Shown one piece after another: positions 1 through 6,187 of a DNA stretch of 6,723 bases (positions are counted from its first letter, which is position 1; each line of letters begins with the position of its first letter). This DNA is from Caryophanales bacterium UBA6259 (GTDB lineage: Bacteria; Bacillota; Bacilli; Tepidibacillales; Tepidibacillaceae), in assembly GCA_002441135.1 (NCBI GenBank), contig DJVJ01000022.1:1-6723 (forward strand). The letters run 5' to 3'. A model generated the notes under the pieces. It saw nothing but the letters and a program-made list of their open reading frames with translations. It was not told the origin of the DNA and searched no databases. The translations under genes and the position numbers were made by a program.

Positions 1-23
1 TTGTTCTTCTGTTGCCATAAGCC
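1..23 (-). other. Left flank of the IS, possibly the 5' end of an unknown gene
   Basis: On the minus strand, an ATG at 18-16 opens a frame reading MATEEQ that leaves the window at base 1. AAGGG lies only 3 nt upstream of the ATG, too close for a normal ribosome binding site. If the IS is removed and its two flanks joined at the CT core, the minus strand reads GGAGGG-CTT-ATG, which would restore a plausible site. These bases do not encode the missing C-terminus of the parA gene cut on the other side of the IS. Six codons are too few to identify a product, so this is only a possible gene start. Confidence 0.25.
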
Positions 24-26
24 CTT

Positions 27-51
27 GTATACTAAAAGTATCTTAGTATAC
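27..51 (+). promoter_or_regulatory. Palindrome over the bridge-RNA -10 box
   Basis: GTATACTAA (27-35) and TTAGTATAC (43-51) are a perfect 9-bp inverted repeat around a 7-nt spacer. The left arm contains TATACT (28-33), the proposed -10 box of the bridge-RNA promoter formed when the element circularises. The right arm leads into a second TATACT (47-52), which has TTGTAT (25-30) 16 bp upstream, so a weaker promoter may also exist in the integrated state. The repeat could be a binding site for the transposase or a host repressor, or an RNA hairpin. No protein can be assigned from sequence alone. Confidence 0.55.
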
Positions 52-104
52 TCTCCTTTCTGTTATTTTAATATAATAGTATTAGTGACATTGTGGAGTA
101 TTTC

Positions 105-136
105 ATTTTACCTTACAGCTCGACTGTTTTTTGGAG
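105..136 (+). other. Target-binding loop of the bridge RNA
   Basis: The proposed left target guide is ATTTTACCTT (105-114), then hairpin 115-127, then the right target guide TTTTTGGAG (128-136). The right guide should be the reverse complement of the core plus right flank, CTCCATAAG (1560-1568), which is CTTATGGAG. It matches at seven of nine positions, with one further U-G wobble and one mismatch. The left guide matches the present left flank only at CC plus the core. It does match what an intact parA would read if its next codons were GGT AAA AT (YGGKI), namely ATTTTACCT on the + strand. Placement by analogy with the donor loop is good; the left guide is less certain. Confidence 0.5.
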
Positions 137-167
137 GGTATAACCACAACTAGTATTGATAACAGGA

Positions 168-203
168 ATTAGCTGGTTAACCTACGAGGTTTTATTTACA
201 AGG
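168..203 (+). other. Donor-binding loop of the bridge RNA
   Basis: The left donor guide TAGCTGGTT (170-178) is identical to the element's right end plus core, TAGCTGGCT (1553-1561), apart from one core base where U would pair with G. The 13-nt hairpin AACCT-ACG-AGGTT (179-191) follows directly. The right donor guide TTTACAAG (195-202) matches the reverse complement of the left end plus core (24-31) at seven of eight positions, with TACAAG unbroken. The outer stem 142-149/220-227 closes the loop. This self-match to both ends of the same element is the strongest evidence for the bridge RNA and for the IS boundaries. Confidence 0.72.
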
Positions 204-225
204 TAATGACTTTATTAGTTTGTGG

Positions 226-244
226 TTTAACACGCAGTGTTAAA
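226..244 (+). other. Perfect hairpin before the transposase RBS
   Basis: TTTAACAC (226-233) and GTGTTAAA (237-244) form a perfect 8-bp stem with a 3-nt GCA loop. It begins where the long donor stem of the bridge RNA ends and lies 9 nt before the AGGAGG (254-259) of the transposase. No T-run follows, so it is not a standard terminator. It may define the 3' end of the bridge RNA, be a processing site, or affect transposase translation. Confidence 0.5.
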
Positions 245-265
245 TAAGATATTAGGAGGAATATC

Positions 266-1438
266 ATGATCTACGTCGGTATTGATGCAGCTTCTAAGAA
301 GCACGACTTTACAATCATGAATGCAAATGGTGAGGTTATTGTTAAGCCCACTACCATCAGTAATGATCAAGCTGGATTTAAAAAGCTCCATACAGAAATC
401 GCTTCCCATACAGAGCTTCTAAATGAAGTGTGTATAGGGATCGAGGAAACAGGAATCTACGCCAAGAACCTGTTATCCTTTCTGCATGCTAGCGGATTCA
501 AAGTATTCAGCCTCAACCCATTGCTAACATCTTTTAGCCAAAAATCTATTTCGCTTCGAAAGACGAAAACAGATAAGATCGATGCTTTAGCCATCTGTAG
601 ATACATTAGGCTTAATCACATGATTCTCAACCCCTATACACCTACATTATATAATTTTGATGAGCTAAAGTCACTATCAAGAATTCGTTTCGATAAGCTT
701 AAAACCCTGTCACGAGCGAAATGTGAATATACTCGGTTACTGACAATGATGTTCCCTGAGTTCATACGGCATTATGACCAACACTCTAAATGGGCCAAGG
801 AACTATTTGAAAAATACCCGACACCGGCTCATATTGCTAGGATGCACAACGATACTCTGTGTGCTATCCTGCGTGTTAAAGGCAATAGACTGGAAGCTGC
901 TAGTCATATCAAGGCTCTTGCCAAGGAAAGTATTGGAAAGGTCTCTGCTACCCAGCAACTTCTTTTAACCTCTGCCCTTGATGACATCAGACACTATGAG
1001 TCACAACTTGATATCATCGATAAAGCAATTGATGAGATTATGAAGGATTTTGAATTCATCAAATCAATTCCTGGTATTGCAAACACTACAGGTGCCATGA
1101 TTCTTGGCGAAATTGGTCATATTGACAGATTTAAGAGTGCTTCTAGCTTACTAGCCTTCGCAGGCCTTGATCCCTCTGTACTTGAATCTGGCGAGTTTCA
1201 AAGTAAACGGTCACGAATATCAAAAAGAGGGTCCGCATATCTAAGATCTGCTCTCTTTACTGCAACCAGGGTTGCATGTGTTGGAAAAGGAAAAGACAAC
1301 AAATTTCGAGATAAATATCATAAGAAAATGGCTCAAAATAAACATCATAACGCTGCTGTTTGCGCTGTTGCTAAAAATATGGTTAACACTATTTTCAAAA
1401 TGTTGAATACTGGAGAATACTTCTCTTACAGCTACTAA
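266..1438 (+). CDS. IS110-family transposase (RNA-guided DEDD recombinase)
   Basis: This 390-residue protein cuts and rejoins the element's circular junction and its target, guided by the bridge RNA. The N-terminal RuvC-like DEDD domain shows VGIDAA (D7), GIEETG (E60/E61) and KTDKIDA (D103, D106), matching the D-E-D-D spacing of the family. A central helical, coiled-coil-like region (about 130-260) follows. The C-terminal transposase_20 domain has IPGIANTTGAMILGEIG (268-284), then AFAGLDP..ESG, where S308 is the likely nucleophilic serine, and SKRGSAYLRSAL. The length is typical and no frameshift is seen, so it is probably active. The start is an ATG with AGGAGG (254-259) 6 nt upstream. It lies directly downstream of the bridge RNA and probably shares its transcript, so it should be expressed best from the circular form. 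The group is IS110 rather than IS1111, judged from the long left end. Confidence 0.95.
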   Translation: MIYVGIDAASKKHDFTIMNANGEVIVKPTTISNDQAGFKKLHTEIASHTELLNEVCIGIEETGIYAKNLLSFLHASGFKVFSLNPLLTSFSQKSISLRKTKTDKIDALAICRYIRLNHMILNPYTPTLYNFDELKSLSRIRFDKLKTLSRAKCEYTRLLTMMFPEFIRHYDQHSKWAKELFEKYPTPAHIARMHNDTLCAILRVKGNRLEAASHIKALAKESIGKVSATQQLLLTSALDDIRHYESQLDIIDKAIDEIMKDFEFIKSIPGIANTTGAMILGEIGHIDRFKSASSLLAFAGLDPSVLESGEFQSKRSRISKRGSAYLRSALFTATRVACVGKGKDNKFRDKYHKKMAQNKHHNAAVCAVAKNMVNTIFKMLNTGEYFSYSY

Positions 1439-1559
1439 AAGCTAAATATATCAAGTTTGGGTTATTGACCCCTTATTTGTCATGCAATTTTTTAAGAATG
1501 TTCAAAAACAATAAATTTTCAACTTTTTCTAATAATCACCTTGACTTTTTAATAGCTGG
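1439..1559 (+). other. Non-coding right end of the IS
   Basis: This is 121 nt of AT-rich sequence between the transposase stop and the proposed right boundary. A weak 4-bp hairpin (GGGT 1459-1462 / ACCC 1468-1471) has no T-run. The last 19 bases hold TTGACT and the donor sequence TAGCTGG (1553-1559) matched by the bridge RNA. The final four codons of the truncated parA frame (A-S-Y and stop, 1549-1560) lie almost wholly inside this end. Nothing else is recognisable. Confidence 0.6.
1541..1546 (+). promoter_or_regulatory. -35 box of the junction promoter for the bridge RNA
   Basis: TTGACT lies 13 nt inside the right boundary. In the integrated element it points outward into parA, and no good -10 box follows at the right distance. 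When 1559 is joined to 24, the spacer becomes 13 + 4 = 17 nt and the -10 is TATACT (28-33), a near-consensus sigma-A promoter. IS110-group elements are known to assemble the bridge-RNA promoter across the circle junction in this way. Confidence 0.65.
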
Positions 1560-2193
1560 CTCCATAAGTTTCTCTAAGCAATGAACTGATGTCCTTTGCA
1601 AAATTAGTGCGATTATCTACCATTGTTAGCAAAATACCATCAATCTTTAGTTTTGTGTTAATTTGCTTTCGTACCTTACCAATGGTCTGTAAAAGTTGTT
1701 CTAAGCCTTTTGCGGGTAGATACTGCGCCTGCACTGGTATGATTACACTGTCAGCAGCAGCTAGAGCATTAACCGTCAGCATACCTAATGAGGGCATACA
1801 ATCCAAAAGAATAAAGTCATACTGCTTTTTTACTGTATCGAGATACTGTTTTAAGATAGTTTCCCTACTCATAGCATTTACAAGTGATACCTCCATGCCA
1901 GATAGTTCAATGTTAGCAGGGAGTAAATCTACATTTTCCTCGTGCCTTAAAATTCCCTCCTTCATATCAATGGGTGTATCTGTAATTACCTTACCCATAA
2001 CAGTAGCAAGTGTGCTGGAAATAGCGTCTGGTTGGGAGTGTCCTAAACTAATAGACAGACTGCCTTGGGGGTCACAGTCTGCAAGCAAGACTTTCTTTCC
2101 CTCCCGTGCAAGTCCTATGCCTAGATTGGCACAAGTAGTGGTTTTGCCTACGCCGCCCTTTTGGTTTGCAATTGCGATTACTTTTGCGTTCAA
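1549..2193 (-). CDS. parA: ParA-family partition ATPase, C-terminus removed by the IS
   Basis: ParA ATPases act with a ParB-type partner to segregate plasmids, chromosomes and large conjugative elements. The frame gives 214 residues. It shows the deviant Walker A KGGVGKTTT (12-20), the A' segment CDPQGS (D41) and Walker B FILLDCMPS (D131). Family members usually have about 250-270 residues and continue after ETYG with a KIKVF..IPHSVRAKE-like block. Here ETYG is followed only by A-S-Y and a stop supplied by the IS right end, so about 45-55 residues of the DNA-binding C-terminal part are lost. It is likely a non-functional pseudogene. The start is TTG (2193-2191), with AAAGGAGG 7 nt upstream and a family-typical NAKVIAIANQ N-terminus. 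It follows the restriction-modification operon, separated from it by a terminator. Confidence 0.9.
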   Translation of the reverse strand: MNAKVIAIANQKGGVGKTTTCANLGIGLAREGKKVLLADCDPQGSLSISLGHSQPDAISSTLATVMGKVITDTPIDMKEGILRHEENVDLLPANIELSGMEVSLVNAMSRETILKQYLDTVKKQYDFILLDCMPSLGMLTVNALAAADSVIIPVQAQYLPAKGLEQLLQTIGKVRKQINTKLKIDGILLTMVDNRTNFAKDISSLLRETYGASY

Positions 2194-2221
2194 TTTTGTT
2201 CCTCCTTTCGATTTTTGGCAT

Positions 2222-2257
2222 AAAAAAACCGCTTACTTTGAAGTAAACGGTTTTTTT
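2222..2257 (-). terminator. Bidirectional terminator after the restriction-modification operon
   Basis: AAAAAAACCG (2222-2231) pairs with CGGTTTTTTT (2248-2257). After one mismatch, TTACT (2233-2237) pairs with AGTAA (2242-2246), leaving a 4-nt loop. A-tract and T-tract make it work in both directions. It starts 8 nt after the stop of the 230-residue gene on the minus strand and ends 28 nt before the parA start, so it should separate the two transcription units. Confidence 0.9.
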
Positions 2258-2265
2258 ATTTGTTA

Positions 2266-2958
2266 TTAAGATACTTTCATTAGTTCAGAAAAATCAAAAA
2301 AGATATGTAGTAGTTCTACTACTTTTGTGGACAAAGAATATGCACTAGCGTACTCATATAATCCCGCTGATAAATCAGATTTCCCAGTAACAAAAGCTCC
2401 ATGAGATTTAGATCCAAATTTTTTTACATCAATTTCAGAAATTTTTCTCGTATTATCATCAATACTAATATTTTGCACAACAAAACCAAACATAATATTT
2501 CTGCCATGATGAGATGGATATTTTGGTGGTTCTTCTACAAAACGACTTATACCTTCATCTACATATTTGTTATTAAGATTCGAACTACCATCAATACGTT
2601 TGCACTCTATAATATAGTAATCTTCTTTGTCTTTATTGAGCCAATAATTATTTGATGTAACTCGAATATCGCACCGTCCTATATACATATCAGTTGTATC
2701 ATCATACGTCTCTGGTGTTTCAATTTGAAAGGAAATCGGGAATCCATCGCACCCTAATTTTTCTAATACAGCGTTATTATCTAAATAATATTTAAATAAA
2801 TGGTTTTGAATGCTAACTTCATGATTTCTTATTTTTCTATCTGTTGAAATGCACGTTGCTTTCATCAGGCAACAACATTTTTCGAGTGTTTCTACAGTAT
2901 GTTCAAAAAAACCACGCTGAAAATCTATATTTAAAGATTGTTGTTTAAATCCCCCCAT
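2266..2958 (-). CDS. PD-(D/E)XK nuclease-like protein, probable restriction subunit
   Basis: A 230-residue protein of a family I cannot name precisely. It shows a PD-(D/E)XK core: FQIE (E80), RCDIRV (D97) and YYIIECKRIDG (E118-x-K120), followed by a conserved-looking LN.KY.DEGISRFVEE and a GFVV strand. These are the metal-binding and catalytic residues of many restriction endonucleases. It has no signal peptide or membrane segment, so it is cytoplasmic. Its ATG overlaps the methyltransferase stop by one base (TAATG), with GGAGGTGA just upstream inside the methyltransferase gene, so the two are co-transcribed and probably translationally coupled. Placed last in the operon, it is inferred to cleave DNA left unmethylated by its neighbour. 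It could instead be an accessory nuclease of a phage-defence system. Confidence 0.72.
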   Translation of the reverse strand: MGGFKQQSLNIDFQRGFFEHTVETLEKCCCLMKATCISTDRKIRNHEVSIQNHLFKYYLDNNAVLEKLGCDGFPISFQIETPETYDDTTDMYIGRCDIRVTSNNYWLNKDKEDYYIIECKRIDGSSNLNNKYVDEGISRFVEEPPKYPSHHGRNIMFGFVVQNISIDDNTRKISEIDVKKFGSKSHGAFVTGKSDLSAGLYEYASAYSLSTKVVELLHIFFDFSELMKVS

Positions 2959-5891
2959 TATCTTTCACCTCCCGAATTATCCATTAGTTGTTCAATAATA
3001 TCGGAAAGGTCTATTTGTGCTATTGCCGGATGCCAATACTTATAGCAGTTTGGTTTAATAATGAAAAAGGAGTTTTCTCTAAAATATATAACATCTTTCT
3101 GCTGATGGAATTTATCGTTATAAGAAAATACACAGAATTTTGTTAGAAGTTCTTTATTTTCATCAATGTTTTCAATAAATTCTGTAGAGCATTCCGATTT
3201 TCCATCCAAAACAAAAAGTTCCAATATAGAAAACTTATTCAATACATTTTGATAAAGATTTATCTTTATATGTTTTCCAGTGCGGCTATAAATAGCATTG
3301 AACTGTTTTTCAAAGCACTTGCTATATTGTAATAGATCTTTGCTAGACACTTTCCTATAAACATCTTCAGGATTTGTATTGGTTAGTTCTGGAATTTGAA
3401 TATTTATTGCATAATCAATAAACACGTTGTTTTCTAATCCAAAACCTTGTAAAACCAAAAGGTCGAGATTTTTAACCTCAGTTTCCAAATCCACGAACTT
3501 TAAATTAAGACTTTTGCTTTTTTCTGTATGAATATAATCAACTTTTTCTGAAACTTCTTGTAAAAAAATATAGGGGTATTGCAAGACTTCTCCCATAAAA
3601 CGCTGTTCTCGTTCAATCCCTACAGAAGTACCCAACATGAGATTTAAATACGCGTATAATGAGGAATTGAGTAATCCCGTAAGATTCATAAAAAATGATT
3701 TTTGTTCTTCGCATCCTTTGAAAATATACATCGTCTTTTTGCACACAAAAGCATCATTACTATATGCTGCTCTTAATTTATAGTTAGTGCAATTTATACC
3801 TGTTGGTATTAAAACATATGGTGGTTCAAATAATTCTCTGTCTCGTGGACGATGAATCTTACTCTTTGTAAATAGTGTAGTTTTATTTGAGTTTACAATA
3901 AAATGATCCACACCTTTTTTAGAATCAAGTAGTTTTTTATTAAGCAAGTGTGAAGCATCTAGCTTATCCCCATCTTGATATTCTACACCTGCACCTTTTA
4001 TAACTGCTGGTTTTTGTTCTTCAACCGCTTCACTGATGGTAGGGAATTGATTTTGTAACTTCATTATTAATTGCAAGTCTTGTGAAAATCCATATACTAT
4101 CGTTTTCCAAGCCCAATCATTCTTATACAATGTACTCTGCTGAATATGCTTAAAGTCATTTTTTTCAATCATGATGATGTTAAATAGCTTGAAAAAAATA
4201 TTTGGTTTTAAAGAAATATACTCTATTATGTTTCCCAAATTATCATCACCAAAATAACTAAAAGAAATTATTACAGCCGGAGCATCCGCATTTTCAAAAA
4301 CTAATTTTCTAACAGAAGACAGCTCAACAATATTGTGTATCTTAGTTCTTTCTAATAAAAATTTGCGAAATTTCTTTGATGGTTGTTTCTGGTTATAAAG
4401 TACTTTTGAATGCAGGATAAAACAACAAACCGTATTTGAATTACTAAAATCTTTGGCGCGGAAAATAAAACTTCTACATATCTCATTGTTTTGTTGCTTA
4501 TCCTTATATCCATTGTCATTACAGTATTTTAAGTGCAGCCCAGTTTTAACATTTCCCCAAGGTGGATTCCCAATTATAAAATCGAAAGAAATGTCTTTTA
4601 ATGTTGAAAGTTTTTCTTCATCAAAAAAATCACTAATAAATAAATTGGTGCCCTTCAAATTAGGCAATGTAAACGTAGATAGGGACTTCGGATCTTTATA
4701 ATCCAATACAGTTAAATATAATGAAAATATTGTTACATCAATTGCCTCTTCATTTATATCAATCCCAAAAATATTGTCAGTCAAGAGAGATTTTAACATA
4801 TCATCGTCTTCACAATACATTTGCCCCTGCAAATTTTCTTCTACTATTCTCCTATAGCTGTCCACCAAGAAAACACCTGAACCACACGCTGGGTCAAGTA
4901 TAGTATATTTTGATTGTTTTTTCAGATGTCCTCCGATGGTCTTATCCAAGATATATTCTACAAGGTAGTTCGGTGTGTAAAAAGCATTATCGTTCTCTCG
5001 AGTTTCTCTCCCCAACAAAATTTCATAAATGTTGCTAATTAGTTCTACTGGAATAATATTAAAGTCGTACATTGAAAATAATGATAGTTGCCCGCAATTC
5101 ATAGAAATAGTTCCTGATAAAAAATCTGTCAATAAATCAAATACATCTTGATTTAACTCGGGACTACTAATTTCGTCACCTAAATCAAATAAATTTCCAT
5201 TAAACTTTGACTTTAGGTATTGAAATAATTTATAGATGGAATTCTTATCCCTTAAACAATTTAGTAACTCACCTTGTGCTTGCTCGACATCAGAAGTAAA
5301 ATTCTGGTATGCTAAGTCAACTCCTCGGTCTATTAAAAATCGAATAAAAATTAATCTCAGAACAAGTTTCGTAGCGAAATTAACCTTATAAGTATTTTTC
5401 AACTCATTAGTTAAATAAGTAATGTTTGACAATAAAAATTTGTTTAACTTATCTATAGAATAGGTTTTCTCATACTTTGCCCAGAATAAGGGGCTAGTAA
5501 TTTCCATATAAGAAAAATCAGTTGCAGTTGAACAGTCAGATAGGGAAAGTTCTGTAGCCTTTTCTAATGTGTAAGTGTCCATATCTAAAGCAGTTCCATT
5601 ATATATTTTAACATTCTGCGAATCACAAAATATTGCAATAGGTATTTGAGCATTCCAAATTTGTTTACTAACTTTCTTGAAAGTACTCTCATTATATTGA
5701 TTATCAAAGAAAAAAATGAAAGGTGCATCATCAACAAAATATATTGCATAAGGCTTAATCTCTAATACCAGCTTTGTAATATGTGTTGTATATAGGGCAG
5801 ATCTAAACTCATTAAAATAAACTAGATTTTTAGAATTTATATATCCAAGTCCTTCAATTACAGAATCAATAGGTAATTTTCTTGATATCAT
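2958..5891 (-). CDS. Eco57I/TaqI-type N6-adenine DNA methyltransferase of a restriction-modification system
   Basis: A 977-residue cytoplasmic protein predicted to methylate adenine N6 at a specific DNA site using SAM. Visible motifs are FYTPNYLVEYILD (304-316, motif X), ILDPACGSGVFL (331-342, SAM-binding motif I), IFGIDINEEA (374-383, motif II) and IIGNPPWG (NPPW 442-445, catalytic motif IV). PAVIISF near 538-544 and KSKIHRPRDRELFEPPYVLIP (about 677-696) fit the Eco57I/TaqI group, the latter starting a probable target-recognition region. The N-terminal 120 residues resemble the nuclease-like region of fused type IIG enzymes, but a clear E-x-K is absent. A TTG at 5912 would extend the frame by 7 residues, but those codons are the ribosome binding site itself (AAAGGAGG), so ATG at 5891 is chosen. 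The gene lies 17 nt downstream of the regulator and overlaps the nuclease gene by one base. Confidence 0.88.
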   Translation of the reverse strand: MISRKLPIDSVIEGLGYINSKNLVYFNEFRSALYTTHITKLVLEIKPYAIYFVDDAPFIFFFDNQYNESTFKKVSKQIWNAQIPIAIFCDSQNVKIYNGTALDMDTYTLEKATELSLSDCSTATDFSYMEITSPLFWAKYEKTYSIDKLNKFLLSNITYLTNELKNTYKVNFATKLVLRLIFIRFLIDRGVDLAYQNFTSDVEQAQGELLNCLRDKNSIYKLFQYLKSKFNGNLFDLGDEISSPELNQDVFDLLTDFLSGTISMNCGQLSLFSMYDFNIIPVELISNIYEILLGRETRENDNAFYTPNYLVEYILDKTIGGHLKKQSKYTILDPACGSGVFLVDSYRRIVEENLQGQMYCEDDDMLKSLLTDNIFGIDINEEAIDVTIFSLYLTVLDYKDPKSLSTFTLPNLKGTNLFISDFFDEEKLSTLKDISFDFIIGNPPWGNVKTGLHLKYCNDNGYKDKQQNNEICRSFIFRAKDFSNSNTVCCFILHSKVLYNQKQPSKKFRKFLLERTKIHNIVELSSVRKLVFENADAPAVIISFSYFGDDNLGNIIEYISLKPNIFFKLFNIIMIEKNDFKHIQQSTLYKNDWAWKTIVYGFSQDLQLIMKLQNQFPTISEAVEEQKPAVIKGAGVEYQDGDKLDASHLLNKKLLDSKKGVDHFIVNSNKTTLFTKSKIHRPRDRELFEPPYVLIPTGINCTNYKLRAAYSNDAFVCKKTMYIFKGCEEQKSFFMNLTGLLNSSLYAYLNLMLGTSVGIEREQRFMGEVLQYPYIFLQEVSEKVDYIHTEKSKSLNLKFVDLETEVKNLDLLVLQGFGLENNVFIDYAINIQIPELTNTNPEDVYRKVSSKDLLQYSKCFEKQFNAIYSRTGKHIKINLYQNVLNKFSILELFVLDGKSECSTEFIENIDENKELLTKFCVFSYNDKFHQQKDVIYFRENSFFIIKPNCYKYWHPAIAQIDLSDIIEQLMDNSGGER

Positions 5892-5908
5892 CTCTAGTAA
5901 GCCTCCTT

Positions 5909-6136
5909 TCAAAGTTTATTAATTATATCTGTTTCGATAAAAAGTTTATAAGTTTCAATTTCCAAGGCATCCGCAATTTTTTGAACATTATCCAAAGCGA
6001 TACTTCTTTTCTCTCGTTCTATTGCGCTTATATATGTTCTATGCAACCCAGCTTTTTCTGCAAAAGCCTCTTGCGAAAATCCTCTATCAACTCTATATTT
6101 TTTTACATTGTTCGCAAAAACTTTTACAATATCCAT
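5909..6136 (-). CDS. XRE-family regulator, probable controller (C) protein of the restriction-modification operon
   Basis: A 75-residue protein that is almost entirely one HTH_3/XRE domain: VKKYRVDRGFSQEAFAEKAGLHRTYISAIEREKRSIALDNVQKIADAL. Helices 2-3 (SQEAFAEKAG and HRTYISAIER) make the helix-turn-helix. The size, and a position directly ahead of a methyltransferase and nuclease, are typical of C proteins, which delay nuclease production until host DNA is methylated. The ATG at 6136 has GAGGTGAT about 8 nt upstream. A perfect inverted repeat in its own promoter is the likely operator, suggesting autoregulation. The stop is 17 nt from the methyltransferase ATG, so all three genes form one operon. 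Confidence 0.88.
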   Translation of the reverse strand: MDIVKVFANNVKKYRVDRGFSQEAFAEKAGLHRTYISAIEREKRSIALDNVQKIADALEIETYKLFIETDIINKL

Positions 6137-6158
6137 ATTTCATATCACCTCAATTGTT

Positions 6159-6187
6159 ATTGTATTCCAATGAATACAATGAGTCAA
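6159..6187 (-). promoter_or_regulatory. Promoter and operator of the restriction-modification operon
   Basis: On the minus strand, TTGACT (6187-6182), a 17-bp spacer and TACAAT (6164-6159) form a near-consensus sigma-A promoter, with a predicted start near 6152, about 16 nt before the regulator ATG. ATTGTATTC (6159-6167) and GAATACAAT (6172-6180) form a perfect 9-bp inverted repeat with a 4-bp spacer. The repeat fills the spacer and covers the -10 box. A dimeric XRE protein bound there would block polymerase, consistent with autorepression by the first gene. Confidence 0.82.

Larger units (their letters stand above)
40..227 (+). ncRNA. IS110 bridge RNA (predicted)
   Basis: IS110-group recombinases use an RNA from the non-coding left end. 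One internal loop pairs with the target and a second with the joined donor ends. The start near 40 is placed about 7 nt after TATACT. The end at 227 is the base of the long 3' stem, giving about 188 nt, close to the 177 nt of the IS621 RNA. Visible pairings are: 5' stem-loop 48-53/96-101 with 61-67/84-90; or, as an alternative, a 10-bp stem 47-56/133-142; 13-nt hairpin 115-127 (ACAG/CTGT); outer donor stem 142-149/220-227 (AACCACAA/TTGTGGTT); and 13-nt hairpin 179-191 (AACCT/AGGTT). The two 13-nt hairpins each sit between a left and a right guide segment, which is the expected two-loop layout. Exact ends and fold are inferred by eye. Confidence 0.72.
24..1559 (+). mobile_element. IS110-family insertion sequence with bridge RNA
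   Basis: This is an intact-looking 1536-bp element, within the usual IS110-family size range. It has no terminal inverted repeats, about 240 bp of non-coding left end, one DEDD transposase gene and about 120 bp of right end. Three signals agree on the ends, each with a CT core (24-25 and 1560-1561). First, parA coding sequence stops matching its family just past 1561. Second, the left-end RNA holds TAGCTGGTT (170-178), matching the right end plus core (1553-1561), and TACAAG (197-202), the reverse complement of the left end plus core (24-29). Third, joining 1559 to 24 places TTGACT (1541-1546) exactly 17 bp from TATACT (28-33). A long left end with the RNA upstream of the gene fits the IS110 group rather than IS1111. 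The boundaries are inferred, but the signals are mutually consistent. Confidence 0.82.

Noticed and set aside
112..1433. Nine-base direct repeat CTTACAGCT at 112-120 and 1425-1433 as possible IS ends
   Set aside because: It would cut the last codons of the transposase and leave the parA break at 1561 unexplained. A 9-base match between two regions of this size is not rare by chance.
1459..1471. GGGT/ACCC hairpin after the transposase as a terminator
   Set aside because: The stem has only 4 bp and no T-run follows.
1589..2269. Long + strand open frame opposite parA
   Set aside because: It is antisense to a clear ParA with intact Walker motifs, lacks a ribosome binding site, and has no recognisable protein features.
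5892..5912. TTG at 5912 as the methyltransferase start
   Set aside because: Its first codons are the AAAGGAGG ribosome binding site of the ATG at 5891, and it overlaps the regulator's stop codon.
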